From Zea mays (lineage: Eukaryota > Streptophyta > Magnoliopsida > Poales > Poaceae): DNA of 64,000 bases. Below the pieces are notes generated by a model. That model was not told where the DNA came from. It was given only the letters and a program-made list of their open reading frames with translations, and did no database searches. Positions 11,460 to 23,325 of this stretch are shown in pieces. Position numbers and translations under genes: made by a program. Where the stretch lies: positions 104,667,849 to 104,731,848 of the forward strand of contig NC_050104.1 of assembly GCF_902167145.1 (NCBI RefSeq). Reading direction: 5' to 3'. Every line of letters begins with the position of its first letter. Within the stretch, counting starts at the first letter, position 1.

Positions 11460-12231
11460 TCTATAGCATACATGTGTTCTATGCCTTTGATCATGTTACT
11501 TTTTGCATTTACTACACTTGTTATCTATTTGTGGTGCTCAAGTTATACAAGATCTCTCCGGACCTCACAAGTCCATATGCGAATGGTGCACATATTTAGG
11601 GGGAGATGTGCTACAACTTGACCCTTTGAGACTAACATGTTTGCTTGAGTATACTTGATGTAGTCTCAATGGTGCATTGAAAGGGAAAGGTGAACTTGGA
11701 CAATGAAAAGACTTTCACTGCACTCCGGTAGTAGTGTACTTACTTCCAAGTTCATACTTACACTCCCATTGCCTTTTTGCTCTTAGTTGACATTTTTGGT
11801 GAGGCAATGGGGTTAGAGGGCCAATAATGATCTCGTTTTGGTGCTTAATGTCAAAGGGGAAGAAATTAAGGCCAAAGCAACTGGATCAGCCAACCACTTG
11901 AGAATTTTGAAAATAGTAGAGTTAGAATTTGTGAGTTGTCCAAAATACTCTCATTGCAAAATTTGGTCTCTTATGAGGGAGAATTTTGATTATGGGAAAA
12001 CGGGGGAGTTTTGGCACTTGATAAATTTTTCTCTTGGAATATCTCTCGATTTGTCCAAACAAGTGTGTTTGACTTAGAGATAGGAAAAAGAATTTGATTT
12101 GCAAAAACAAACCAAGTGGTGGCAAAGAGTGATCCAAATATGCCAAAATCATTAGCAAAAATAATTTGGTCTTCAATTGCATTGATGTTGCACTTCTTTG
12201 GTTGCTTTTTGATGTGTTGGCATGAATCACC
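11460..12231 (+). other. Opie-B 3' noncoding region
   Basis: Between pol and the polypurine tract. It matches the minus-strand equivalent in Opie-C (24567-25322). Contains a block near 11685 beginning attgaaagggaa that mimics an LTR start. No coding sequence was recognised. Confidence 0.75.
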
Positions 12232-12245
12232 AAAAAGGGAGAGAT
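12232..12245 (+). other. Polypurine tract of Opie-B
   Basis: Purine run A5GGGAGAGAT immediately before the LTR start TGAAAGAG. One G to A change compared with the Ji copies. Confidence 0.75.
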
Positions 12246-12819
12246 TGAAAGAGAAATGTGTACCCTTAGGCCATTTCTATAAGTATTTTGGTGATTAGAT
12301 GCCCAACACATTAATTGAGTACTTATGCGCAAAATGTGTGAAGAGTGCAAATCAAAGTGTAAGGTATGTTTCTAGACTTAGTATATTATTTTGTATACTA
12401 ATGTGTTTGTCTAAGTGCTAGAAACAGGGCTAACAAAAGAAGAAAAGCATCGGAAAAGACTCGGCTGTGAACAACCAAGTATCTGCTCGGGTCTGGCACA
12501 CCAGACTGTCCGGTGGTGCATCAGACAGTGTCCGGTGCGCCAGACTCGTCAACGGTGAAGTAGCCGGTCTCGGGAAGCGACGGAGTTATACGGCTATAAT
12601 TCATCGGACTGTCCGGTGGTGCACCGGACTATCCGATGAGTCATCTACGACGAACTCGTCGCTCTCGGGAAATAAAAAGGCGACGTAGCTATAATTCACC
12701 GGACTGTCCGGTGGTGCACCGGACTGTTCGGTGAGCCAACGGTCGCCAGCACCAACGGTCGGCCGCGCAATCTGCGGGCGACACGTGAACTGCTCCAACG
12801 ATCTGTTGGTGCACCGGAC
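12246..12819 (+). repeat. Truncated 3' LTR of Opie-B
   Basis: About 574 bp of an Opie LTR (compare 24552 to 23326 on the minus strand). It covers the U3 start and the palindromic CACCGGAC/GTCCGGTG cluster at 12490-12815, then ends inside U3 before any TATA box. No TSD or TE end lies at the break, so a deletion or illegitimate recombination is likely. Confidence 0.75.
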
Positions 12820-13078
12820 AATGTTATCTTAACAATTACTGTTACAAAAGTAATTTTTATAAAAGTATAAATATATTAAAAGTTATATAGATTTATCTTA
12901 AAAATTACTGTTATATAGGTTTACTGTTATATAGGTTTATCTTAAAAATTACTGTTACAAAAGTATAAATATATTAAAAGTTTATTTGTATTTCAATAAA
13001 AAAGTATTAATCAAAGTTATATTTTAGACACCGTATCGGTGTACTAGACTATTTGTATTTTGATACCGTAGCCGAGGT
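12820..13078. repeat. AT-rich stretch with internal duplications
   Basis: Segments such as tatcttaaaaattactgtta and aagtataaatatattaaaagt occur two or three times between 12820 and 12990. No gene or known element was recognised. It forms the junction between the truncated Opie-B LTR and the next hAT element. Confidence 0.55.
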
Positions 13079-13086
13079 AGTATATG

Positions 13087-14059
13087 CAGTGGCGGATCCA
13101 GGATTGATCCAAGAGAGGGGCTACTAAGTAAAGGCTATAAATTTTTTTAAACCAAACAAAAAAATATAATTGATGTTTAATATGACACATGAAGCAAGAT
13201 ATAATTTAAACATTCAAGAAATATGTAGCCTAAAAAAGTCGATGCGAATTCTAGAAATACAATAATCAATACATACCATTTATGAATTAATGCTACGAGG
13301 TAAATCTACCTTTCGAGCTCTTAAGCCTTGAAAATGCTTCAAAATCTTTTCATCTTTAATATCTACAAACATATCCTGTTCAATATAGCATATTATGTTG
13401 TTATTCATATCTAGCTTAATATGTGGTTTCTTCTGTTCTACACGACTATTATTTGTCCTAATTGTTTTAGAATTAGAAGCATCTTTCTTCTGATTTTTTA
13501 TGAGAAATTTGTCCATCTTATTCTAATAAACATAAAATTTAATTTTATCAAAATAACCTCCTAAACTAGTAAATATAGGACTACTAACAAATAAATAATC
13601 AAATCAAACAACCAACACCTAGCACACTGCAGACTGCATACGGTTCAAAACTTCAAATCAAAGCAAACAATAGCACACGGCTCTTCACCTTCACTCATGG
13701 TCACTGCTTCACGACTTTAGAAAATCAGCAGCCAGCAGCGCCAAGCCGTGAAGCCGCGAAGGCTTCGTTCCTCCTCCTCGGTCGCCGGTCGGAGCAGAAA
13801 AAGCAAGAGCCAGCGAGGGCGAGCTGTTGACGGGACGTCTGGACGGGAGGGCGGGCCTGCGGGAGCCAGGAGGCCGAGCGGCGGCTGGACGCCTAGACTG
13901 TGGACGCGGTGGGAGACTGGAGGGACTGAGGAGCGAACTGCGGATGTGACCTATTTTTTTCGAGACGTCGAGACGGTATGGGCCTATCCTATTCGCTTGA
14001 GTTACTGGGCCACGACGGGGGCTACAGCCCGGACAGCCCCGGACCCAGATCCGCCCCTG
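13087..14059 (-). mobile_element. hAT-type element, deletion derivative (973 bp)
   Basis: Ends are CAGTGGCGGATCCAGGAT on the left and, read on the other strand, CAGGGGCGGATCTGGGTCC on the right, an imperfect terminal inverted repeat. They are flanked by a perfect 8 bp TSD AGTATATG (13079-13086 and 14060-14067). The 8 bp TSD and the transposase remnant inside on the minus strand point to the hAT superfamily. The GC-rich right half (13745-13940) has no recognised product. Confidence 0.8.
13280..13516 (-). pseudogene. hAT transposase remnant (TTF/zf-MYM type), internally deleted
   Basis: A 78-codon frame inside the 973 bp hAT element. The N-terminus (MDKFLIKNQKK) resembles the start of plant 'zinc finger MYM-type 1-like' transposases, which are domesticated or live hAT proteins. 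The C-terminus (DEKILKHFQGLRARKVDL) resembles their very end. The zinc finger, RNase H-like catalytic core and dimerisation region that make up several hundred residues in the family are missing, so this would be a fusion of the two ends of a full transposase. The resemblance is from memory of the family. Confidence 0.55.
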
Positions 14060-14067
14060 AGTATATG

Positions 14068-17000
14068 TGTTTGGATTTTATGGCATCTACTTGAGTTCGT
14101 TCTAGGGCCACTTTTTTCCTGATAGGGCCCTCGTACAGAGCCGCGTTTGACCGAAATCCCATTCCACCGACAAGTATCTCGTTTGTCAACTCCATCGCGA
14201 GCTCACAACAGCAGTGTCGTGTCGTGTCGTGTCGTGCTCTACGGCCTCCCTCGTGTCTCACAGCAATGACAGCATAGGGAGTGACCTGCGGTCCGTGACC
14301 GTGAGACCGAGGCACACCAGAATACCAGATGAGCAGCGAGCAGGGGAGGGGGCAGCACAGGGCCACGGGAGTACGATGGCATGGCAGGCACCTGCACGCA
14401 ACCGATCCTCCCGCTCTAGAAAGACGAAAGAAGCCATGCAATGCAATGCAAGCAAAGGAGGAACCGAGGCAACTGTGAGGATGGGCCCACGCGCACAGTA
14501 CATAGAACTCAGCGAAAACCAGGGATCGATAAAGCTGCAGAATCTTGCGGTCAATCTGGTGTCCCTGGTGCACCAAATCTTTGGGCCGTTCTTTCTCCTC
14601 CAGACCTGCCCCTGCCCCTGCCTGGCAATCTTCTCGTCTCTCTCTGCCCCAGACCCCAGTGCCAGTGCCCCAGCGGCGCAGGCGCAGGCGCAGCAGCGGA
14701 CGGAGCCTGCCCTCCCTCTCCCTCCCAGACCCCAGTGAAGGCTGGCTGGCTGATGGCGAGAGTGGCATGGCAGCCTGACAAGAAAACAAATTCAGACACA
14801 CCATTACTGCTGCCGCTGCTACCTTTCGTGTCCGACGAGCACACTCCATTCCCTCCCTCTCCCTGCACCGTACCGTGGTTCGGTTCGGTTCGTTTGACCC
14901 AGCGATGGCATCTTTGATTTGGCATCATTTTGCCCTGCCCGTCCTCATCAAAGCTCCAAACTCGAGCGGAACTTTTGGGCTTTTTCGTGAGTGGATCCAT
15001 CATCAACAGTGACAGTAAGTAGATCGTGCTGCCGTCTTTGCTCTTTCTTTGGCACAGTTCAACTACTCTCCCGCTGCTTTGAGACCCTGTACTGTACTTC
15101 AAAGTTGCAGCAGGGCCAGGGGCGCAGCGTCCGAGGTAAAGAGTTCCGGCACTGACAGCGTGCGTAGAGCTGCTGGTGGTGATCTTTTCTTTCCCTGCTG
15201 TGGTGTGTCAAGGACTTCAGAAGGCGAGGAAACGGATGGAGTGCCTTGGCTAGGAGCAGTGTGCAAGCACATACAACATGGCTCGCTTTGGAAGCTTCAA
15301 TGGCAGGCTGTATCTGCTTTACAAAACATCGATTCCATGGTGCTTTCTCAACACCATCTACTCAGGACTGTTAAGGAGAAATCATGCGCCAATTTTATAA
15401 ACTTTAATTTAATTTTATGTATATACATGAAATCAATATTTTTTTCCCTTGTTCCAACCAGACTATACTTCGCCACAGCACATCTCGGGATGAAAGTATG
15501 TAAGACTGTTTTGGATGGATCCTATAAAATAGAGAAGAGAACACGTAACTACAAAGTCAAATTTAAAATAAAGAGAGTAAGATAGGAGATAAAATAAGAC
15601 AGCTGATGGAGTCGAGAAATGGGTGATTGGGTGGTGTGGCTATGTGGGTTGCTTGCTGTGGGTAATACTATCTAATATGGACTGGGTCGTTGTGCTGCAC
15701 TCGTGCTGTTGTTTGACTGTGTGACAATAATTGTGAAAGGTAGGACGAATACTCTCCTAGCATATGTCTACGGCTTAAGTGAATTTATTTTTTTAAAAGC
15801 CGTTCTAAGGTTACATACTAATACAATAATCTAAAATCATATGCTCAACTGAAGGACACAAAAAAGGATCAACTAATTTCTGTCCAAGTAAGATAAACTA
15901 CATTGTAGGCTCCGCTGGGGAGAAAAGACATTGTTTTTTTTTATGTTTGTTAGCCAAGACTATCAGAATATGTTCAGCAGTGACCTGAAAAAAAAAGATT
16001 AAACCCTTTGAATAGTAGAATTGATAGGATTTGAATTTTTATGGCAGATCTGGAATAAAAGTTTGGCCAAATGAATGGCATATAGAAAGAATTCTCATTG
16101 TTTGTAATTCAAGTCAATCTATAGTTATGCCTAATAAGATGAGTCAAGTAGCTTGGGACACCAGTCTTCAGGTTTGTTTTTACAGCCGCTGGGACGATAT
16201 AAACAGCAATCCCCCAGCATGGACTGAGGAAGACACTTGTAGCTTTTAACAAAATAATAATGATAGTAAGAAGAAACTACAATGATTAAAGTAAAACTGT
16301 CTTTGTTCTCATATATTAGAATGCTATTTACTAGTATGAAATTAAATATAGTCTAACTACAAAACTAACACATAGAGAAAGAATAATCGATGAGACGAAT
16401 TTATTAAGACTAACTAATCCATGATTTTAAAGGAATTTTACATGAATTTAGAGATCATGAAAAATTATATCCGCTCTTTTATTTTTTTTGTTTTATCTTG
16501 AATTTTTATTTATTTACTTTGCTTACGGTCGTCCATCTGAATGGACATTCCCACTTGAAAAATTCTCCGTTTATCTTTGTTCTACTCTTACATTTCTACA
16601 CGGTTAATGATTTTCTCCATTTGTCCTTTCAAAACGGCCCCAAAATGTGAGGTGAAGATCGAATACAAAGCGTGTGGTAGCAAGTATAGCAACCTACGGA
16701 AGTACATGCATTTTGCAAAAACCAATCAGAAAGTATAGTAGTACAGTGGGGATAGAACATGGCAAAATGGAAGGCGATGCATTTTAAAAGCAAAAGCAAA
16801 ACCAAATTATCATGAAGTTCGGGAGAACAAAGGATGGTAGTGCAGTAGTAGTAGTCAACAAGAGTACACACTAGAATAAAAGAAAGATCAAATGAAATGA
16901 AATCGACTAGTGTGACACATATATAAGCGTAATTCGGCAACGGGATCTCAGTTTTTTCATGAGTGCATTAATCACATGTAGATAGTGTTGCCAGATCAGA

Positions 17001-17359
17001 AGATAAGAAATGTGATGCAGTGGTAAGCGCGAGATCAGTTGATTCGCCTAAATGCCAGTCTGCATTGAACAAGAACACTCACCTCATTTAACCACACAGC
17101 CCACACAATTAAAAACACTTGGCTCCAGCGCCGAACCTGCTGTATTTGCTAGAGTAATTTGCAAGCACCATGCCGATCTAATGCTCCATATTCTTTGGCT
17201 CCCTGTGGCCAAAACCAGTCCATTTCCCGCAACAAAAACCACAAATCCAAGGAGAAGGAAATTACAGGAGCCCAAGAAGGGCTCCAATGAATCAATTCCA
17301 TGTATGCTGCATGCAGTACCACCAGCCCAACAACAATTACCTTGACAAAACCTAGTTCT
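14068..17359. other. Low-copy intergenic DNA, no supported gene
   Basis: The base composition is ordinary and there is no recognised repeat. Contains a short (GTGTC)n run near 14216-14235, a CT-rich and GC-rich stretch at 14580-14880, and AT-rich DNA from 15380. Open frames of up to 275 codons at 14022-14849 (-) and 14551-15102 (-) overlap each other and the opposite strand, with no domain I recognise. The last part (about 16600-17403) lies downstream of the AHL gene and may include its 3' UTR; I could not place a poly(A) signal. Confidence 0.5.
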
Positions 17360-17403
17360 CTAGTCAATGTTAGGACCAAGAAAACCAAGACCGCCGGGGC
17401 TGC

Positions 17404-18219
17404 TCATACGTCGCCTCCCCACGGGTACGGAGGCGAGCGGTGGCCAGCGTAGCCCGCGCCCATGTCCGGAGGTTGCTGGTGGGAGGGCGCCATTGGGAGC
17501 TGCGGCTGCACATCTTGCCCACCAGCCGAGGTGGCGGTGGAGAGGTCGGGCTTGACCTCGAGCTCGGGGGCATCGGCGAGCGGGAGGCGCTCGTAGACCG
17601 CGTTGGCGAACGTCGCGGCGAAGATCGTGACGGGCCCGGCGGCGACGAGGGGCCCCACGACGCTGCCGCCGAGGACCTGGCCCTGGCCGGCGGAGACCAG
17701 CACGGCGAGGCCGGACGCCTCGGGCGGGGCCGGGGGCGGCAGCACGGTGCCCGTCACGGAGAGGAGCTCGAACCGGCCGCGGAGCGGCGCCGCGGCGCCG
17801 CGCACGGCCACGTCCCCGACCGCGCCCGACGCGCCCAGGACGCAGACGCCGCGGCCCCGGCGGCGCGCGTACTCCGCCACGCACGCGCACACGTCGGCGC
17901 CCGGCGACACCTCGAGGACGTGCGAGTGCAGCGCGTCGGGGCTGTCCCGCGTGATGATCACCGGCGGCTTCGGCTTGTTCTTGGACCCAAGCGGCCGCCC
18001 CCGCGGCCTCCGCAGCGGCACGATGGCGCCCGCCTGCTGCTGGCCCTGCTGCTTGCCCTCCGGCGAGGCCCCCACGGCCCCGGCTGGCGCCGTTGCTAGC
18101 GCCGGTGGCATGGGCACCGCCTGGTGCGGCTGCTGCTGCGGCTGCGGCTGCTGGTGATGGTGCTGCTGCGGCGGCGGGAAGTCCAGTGCCGCCTGCTCCC
18201 ACCACTTGCTGCTGGCCAT
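17404..18219 (-). CDS. AT-hook motif nuclear-localized (AHL) protein, type I, single exon
   Basis: Encodes 271 residues from the first in-frame ATG (18217-18219; [10 protein letters not shown]). The open frame extends upstream only to non-ATG codons. Residues 10-60 are Gln/Pro/Ala-rich. An AT-hook core sits at about 70-85 ([17 protein letters not shown]), followed by a PPC/DUF296 domain at about 93-214 with the GRFELL motif at 148-153 and [15 protein letters not shown] at 177-191. The tail is Pro/Gly-rich. One AT-hook with a type-A PPC and no intron defines type I (clade A) AHLs: nuclear proteins that bind the minor groove of AT-rich DNA, trimerise through PPC and repress or modulate growth and development genes. 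GC-rich codon use is typical of grass genes and unlike the TEs around it. No lesion seen, so probably functional; which AHL it is I cannot say. Confidence 0.92.
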   Translation of the reverse strand: MASSKWWEQAALDFPPPQQHHHQQPQPQQQPHQAVPMPPALATAPAGAVGASPEGKQQGQQQAGAIVPLRRPRGRPLGSKNKPKPPVIITRDSPDALHSHVLEVSPGADVCACVAEYARRRGRGVCVLGASGAVGDVAVRGAAAPLRGRFELLSVTGTVLPPPAPPEASGLAVLVSAGQGQVLGGSVVGPLVAAGPVTIFAATFANAVYERLPLADAPELEVKPDLSTATSAGGQDVQPQLPMAPSHQQPPDMGAGYAGHRSPPYPWGGDV

Positions 18220-18480
18220 GCACGTACCCTCCTCTCCTTCCAAATCTGCCACTGGCTGCTGCTGGATCTACAGTGTTCCTACAGCTCCAAAGCTTCCTGC
18301 CTTGTTGCCTCCCCTTCTTTGTGGATCTAGAGTTCTAGACTATAAGAATAGGATAGGGAGCAACAGGGGCGGGAGGGGGAGAGAGAGAGAGAGAGAGAGG
18401 GCGCGGGGAGGTGAGCAGTGGCTTTGCCGGTTCGGTGCGTCTGTTCCGCTTGCACTTTGCGCTGCTGCATAGTTGTATTG
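18220..18480 (-). promoter_or_regulatory. AHL 5' leader / proximal promoter with CT repeat
   Basis: Upstream of the AHL start. On the minus strand this carries a CT dinucleotide run (GA on the plus strand, ~18379-18401), common in grass 5' UTRs and core promoters. A TATA-like sequence (TATAAC on the minus strand, near 18696-18702) could be the core promoter, which would give a ~450 bp leader. The transcription start is not determinable by eye. Confidence 0.35.
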
Positions 18481-21400
18481 TATCCATGCGCAGTGCAGCA
18501 TGGGAGCGCCTCGTGACGGCGGACAGGTGGAGCGCAGCGAGGAGGCACGGCGCGGATGCGCGACACCGTCCCCCGCGCCGAATACGTGTCGCGCGGCGGT
18601 GCACAGCAGGGAGCAGGCCGAGCGCCGTCGGCCAATCTCTGTAACGCTCCGTCGTCGTCCCATAGTCCGCGCCCGTTTCCTGCGACGTTCCGCTGCCCGT
18701 TATACTTGTGGCCGGTGCGAAACTGTGCGCACAAACCAGCCTCTCCTCTCCGTGCCTTCGACATGGACAACCAAATATATGGTTTTACAGTTCTAATAAT
18801 GAAAAGGCTTTACCCCCTTCAAAGAAAAACAAAGATTGAAGTTAATTTACCCAGTTCTTCAACTCAATTCAGTTAATTGTTATCTGCATGAAATCAGTAC
18901 GACGATACACGCACTTCAATATTTTTTTGCTTTCATCGAAGGATGATGATCCGATGAGGTTTGCTCATTGACATCCAATGGGCACCAACTTTGTTAGTAC
19001 AATACTAATATATAGAGAACCATTCGGATAGCTACAAAATAGCCTGATTGACAATGTTGTCCCGTTCCACATGGAGTGAACAGAACTTCGCTGCATAATG
19101 ACGAGCGTCGTTATCGCTGCACCTGGCCTTTCATTTGATTGATCGATACCCCCCGTGGTTTATAAAAACCTGCAGTCGTAGAATAGGCTTATCTTGCTCA
19201 ATAATATACACTTGCGGCCAAGTGGCCCTTTAGTCAACTCGTTGATCCAGGCACTAATTTTTTAAGCCGCCAACAGCAACTTGCGGTGCACACAACTAAT
19301 GGCCAGGGTTAGTTTAGGCAGCACACTGTTCCATTGAGTTGATGAATAGGATTCTCATAAGTAGAAGAGTATATGAACATATTCCTTGGACGTAACATAC
19401 CTCTTATGTTTAATCTGTTGTATAAGAGAAGCCACAAGAACACAAGTATCTATTGATTATACATTGTGAATACATTTTTGATATATATGTGATTCGTGAT
19501 CAGATTACATGTGTAGTGGACATTCAGTTTTGTCTTTAAAACCGTATGTGATAGCTCTTCACCCCCCTCTAGCCATCTAGATCCTTGTTGTCTTATAAAA
19601 CCCATCAGAAACCTATTGAAGAATAATAGGTGATGAAATGGGTTATCATCGTCTCCATGTGCTTGAGGGTTCGTGAATGGTGCAGGAGTCAATCCTAACA
19701 TGGTTTTCGGAGTCCACTCCATTCGGGCGAAAAGTTGCTCTTGTAGTCCTGCATACGCCCTTGCTTGTTGTTGGGAGTTTGAGTCCCCAAATACCATGCG
19801 CCTCAAGGTAGAAGTACAAAGGGTCAGTAGTCCTCTCATACACTATAGTCTGTAGACCTATCTCCTTGGTTAAATTGGAGGATAATTCATGTAATCCTCC
19901 TCATCCATAAATACAGTTCCATGAGTTGCAATGACTAGTCGCCCAAGTCCATCTATTCATTTAAGACAAGGTAAGTTAGGACATATTAATTCTAAAACTC
20001 AACCCATGTAGAAGAAGATGAGATTAGTTCTACGATAGATAAGGGTTAAATAACAAGTGGCGACCTTACACATAGGTTTAATCCATTTAAAAATTTCTTG
20101 GTTAAATGAGTTAATATTTTTATTGCTTATCATGTTTCTCACTCCTAACTGTCAGTTGCAAAAATCCTTTATCATCCTTTACGTGTTGTGGTATCTAGCT
20201 AGTCGTCTATTAGGATTATCTCCCTTTTAAGTAAATTACTTAACTTAGTAGTCTTCTATTGACTACTAGGTTAGATAGATCACTTACTTGGTCATCCTAG
20301 TACACCACCAATATGTTGTACTATATCCAACCTTCATCTAGGATCACATAAAGGAATAAAAATTCACAATACACAACTAGATCATATTACATTATAAAGG
20401 TATGGTAGTTCAAAAACATTGCCCTAGACTTAGTTCATAACTCATAGTTTATAGTCATCCATCTTAACCAACAAAGTTAGAGTAGCAGAAGTCTTTCATT
20501 AACATAATTTTTGAAATAACAATGTGCAGGTTGTGCCACATCCTACACATCTATGAAACAAGGTTCTCTATACCACTCTTGGTTCTCATTAAACCTGGGT
20601 GCATATAAGAAACCATAGGTTGGGTGGTATTACCTACAAAAATTCAATAATTATAGGGTGAGTACTCAATTATACTATGCAGGATTTACCAAATATAATA
20701 ATCAAGGGTAATGCATTTGGATTTTCATCAAATCATTTTATACAAGAATGTAAATAAGAATCTTATACTAAGCATTGATAACCATAGAATGGTTCAAGTA
20801 ATTGTATGCAACTTTGCAATTTGGATCTCAATCTTCCACGAGTCCTTATTTCATTCCAACTCTAGTCTCTATCTAAAAGTACAAAATTTGTAACATTAAA
20901 AAGATAGACTTTGAAGAGGGGTACACATTAACACCACCAAATACAAAAGGATATCACCCATATGACCTATCGGTACATAAGGGATACCTCGATGTCTCTA
21001 CCATTCCCTAATCCAATCATAAATGATAATAAATAGTTTGAAAGGTGTCAAGTTAATGACATCTCATCTTCTCACTTCACCCCGATGCCAAATCCATTGG
21101 AAAACATGTTGTAATCAAGTACTTGACTTGTCACACCCATATATGACAAGTTGTTTGTATGATTATGTTCATGACTTGCTACCACAGATACATGGTCCTT
21201 AATCACTTAATGAGCTACACCATTCAAGACATCTCATGTCTAGCCATGTTTTAACCCTCACTAACTATTCACTTTCATTGTCGTATTGTTGGTCAAGTTT
21301 TAGATCATAACTTGTTAAGGTTGCTAGTGAACAAACATGACCTAGAACATGTGAGTGTTGAGAAACCCACGATAATCTTAACTTCTAACATCTAAGAAAA

Positions 21401-22151
21401 CAAAGCATGAATTATTAAAGGAACAAAAGTAAACAACTAGCACTTGAGTGGTGTAGGAATAAATCAAGGGATGATAACCCAATTAGGAGACGAGAGATCA
21501 TATGCTTTCTAATCATGTTGTAACACAATAGTGCAATAATTAACCATAATCATATTATTCAATTTGCAAAGAAAGGCATGCATAGGGCATGCCATGGGTA
21601 AGTTTAGGTTTCCTCTAAGGGTAGAGGTTTACTCGGCAATGACCTCCTCGATTGTTGCATCACCTAATAATGCATGATTGGGATGAATACAATACATAAA
21701 AGTAGATGACATGAAATGATATGCAACAATGTATAACATATGGGATGCACTTATATAACACATATGTCAATAGTGTACAGACATTTGGTTACATCGATGT
21801 CCTAACAAATGATACTATAGAGCATCAAACAATCCATGAGATAGTTTATTAGATTAACTTTAAAATTAGGAGTTGAACCACGCAAATACTACATGTGTTT
21901 TGTGAATGCTTTGCTCAAATAGATTACCCTTGGGTTTTGGGAAAATAGGACTTGAGTATTATTTTGGTCACTCCAAAAATCTAGTGAACAATCCTTAGAA
22001 CAAGTCTATATGTTCTAAGTGTTTGAAGTGTGTAGATGTTCTCTTAGATGGTTCATGGTGTGGGCATACGATCTGCAAAAATAGCAATATATGTAATATA
22101 AGTGCAAGCTCTCTAAGTGACTGGGAAAATTTTTCTCATGATCATGCGATT
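18481..22151. other. Intergenic DNA; right part resembles an old decayed LTR
   Basis: 18481-18800 is promoter-side DNA of the AHL gene. 18800-19440 has no recognised content. 19450-19839 (-) is a 129-codon frame without a domain I know. From about 19850 the sequence is AT-rich with phrases such as gggtgagtactcaatta and cttgtcacacccatatatgac that recall LTRs of the type at 4045-7397. It may be half of an ancient LTR, the other half lying beyond the element inserted at 22157. This is weakly supported. Confidence 0.35.
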
Positions 22152-22156
22152 ATCTA

Positions 22157-23325
22157 TGTAAAGCAAATGGACCCCTGACCATTTGGCTCAATAGTTTTGG
22201 TGTTTGATGATCAACACAACCTGTAGACTAATGTGTTTTGCTAGTGTTTATGTTTGTAGTTCACAGGATGCTAAAGTTACTTGGACTAAGGCATTGAGGA
22301 AAGCAACACCTCAAAAGAAGACATTATAAAGATCACAAGTGAAGACCAACAAGTATCAAGCAAAGTCCAAGAACGAAAACAAGTGTTGTCATAGGCGGAC
22401 TGTCCGGCTGAGAGCACCGGACTATCCGGTGCCACACGCCGGACTGTCCGGTGCACCAGGGAACAATAGCTCAATGGCTAGTTCTAGGTGGCACTGGTGG
22501 AGAGAAGCCACCGGACTGTCCAGTGTAACACGAGGACTGTCCGGTGTAAAAGCCTGCAGCGCCAACGTCACTTGCGGTGTCAGTCAAACGACTAGGCGCA
22601 CTGGACAGGGGCACCGGACTGTCCGGTGTGCCGCAGAGAGCAACAACTTTTCTCCCATGGCTAGTTTTGTGTTAGGGTCTATAAATACCACCCAACCGGG
22701 CATTTCAAGGTGTGGGAGCCCAAGCAACAAACCAAGGCATATAGTAGACATTCCCAAGTGCTCATACACCCAAGTGCTTAATAGAATCACTCGGTGATTT
22801 GCGTAGGTGCTTTACGAAATGTTTAGGTTAGTTAGACCGCTTTATCGCTTGCTCTAGGTGAACCCTAGTTAGTTGAGTTAGTTTAGAAAAACCACACAAC
22901 CCATCGGCTCTTGCACGAGCCGTTGTAATTGTATCGAGTGGAGCGAGAGACTTGCGAGACTGTGACAACCGTGTTTGTGTCAAGGCCGCCACCGTGTACC
23001 GGAGGGAACAAGGCCCACGATGTTTTCAGCCAGAAGCTCAATAGTGGAGACGACGGGGAGAGTCCGAGAGGAACCAGAAGCGGAGCACCACTTGCGCGTG
23101 GAGAAGGCCCGCAACTCTCTACGGAGTCACTCGACCGTGGTGCTTGGCCCTCGCGTGGGCTTCCCTTTGAGTAGGGGTACCAACGAGGATTAGTCGGGAC
23201 TTTGTGCGGTTCCGGATACCTCGGTAAAAATATCGGCGTCATCTATGAGAGTTTGCATCTCTACATTGCTCTTTAGCTTTCGCGCATTTATATTAAGCAT
23301 TTAAGTTTCAATCTCATGTTTATAC
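22157..23325 (+). repeat. 5' LTR of the gag-only element, first part
   Basis: Runs from TGTAAAGCAA to the TATAC (23321-23325) that was duplicated when Opie-C inserted; the remaining 187 bp are at 32247-32433. Homologous to 37451-39030. U3 holds degenerate CACCGGAC/GTCCGGTG palindromes at 22395-22635, then a TATA box at 22680-22687. Confidence 0.85.
22680..22687 (+). promoter_or_regulatory. TATA box of the gag-only element 5' LTR
   Basis: TATAAATA within GGGTCTATAAATACCACCC, repeated in the 3' LTR at 37955-37962. Same U3 layout as the Ji LTRs. Confidence 0.6.

Larger units (their letters stand above)
8618..12819 (+). mobile_element. Opie-B: Opie-like Ty1-copia element, truncated at both ends
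   Basis: Plus-strand element that served as target for Ji-A; its 5' part is left of the window. It resumes inside integrase at 8618 and runs through reverse transcriptase and RNase H, a 3' noncoding region, the polypurine tract and 574 bp of LTR, then stops abruptly at ~12819 where unrelated AT-rich DNA begins. Protein sequence is close to Opie-C and clearly distinct from the Ji copies. It carries a hAT insertion at 10271-10841, two stop codons and a frameshift. It is an old, dead copy. Confidence 0.87.

Noticed and set aside
14022..15102. Minus-strand frames of 275 and 183 codons in low-copy DNA
   Set aside because: They overlap one another in different phases and frames on the plus strand, show no known domain, and include CT-rich low-complexity stretches.
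19450..19839. 129-codon minus-strand frame
   Set aside because: No recognisable domain, no nearby supporting exon; probably chance or a decayed TE frame.
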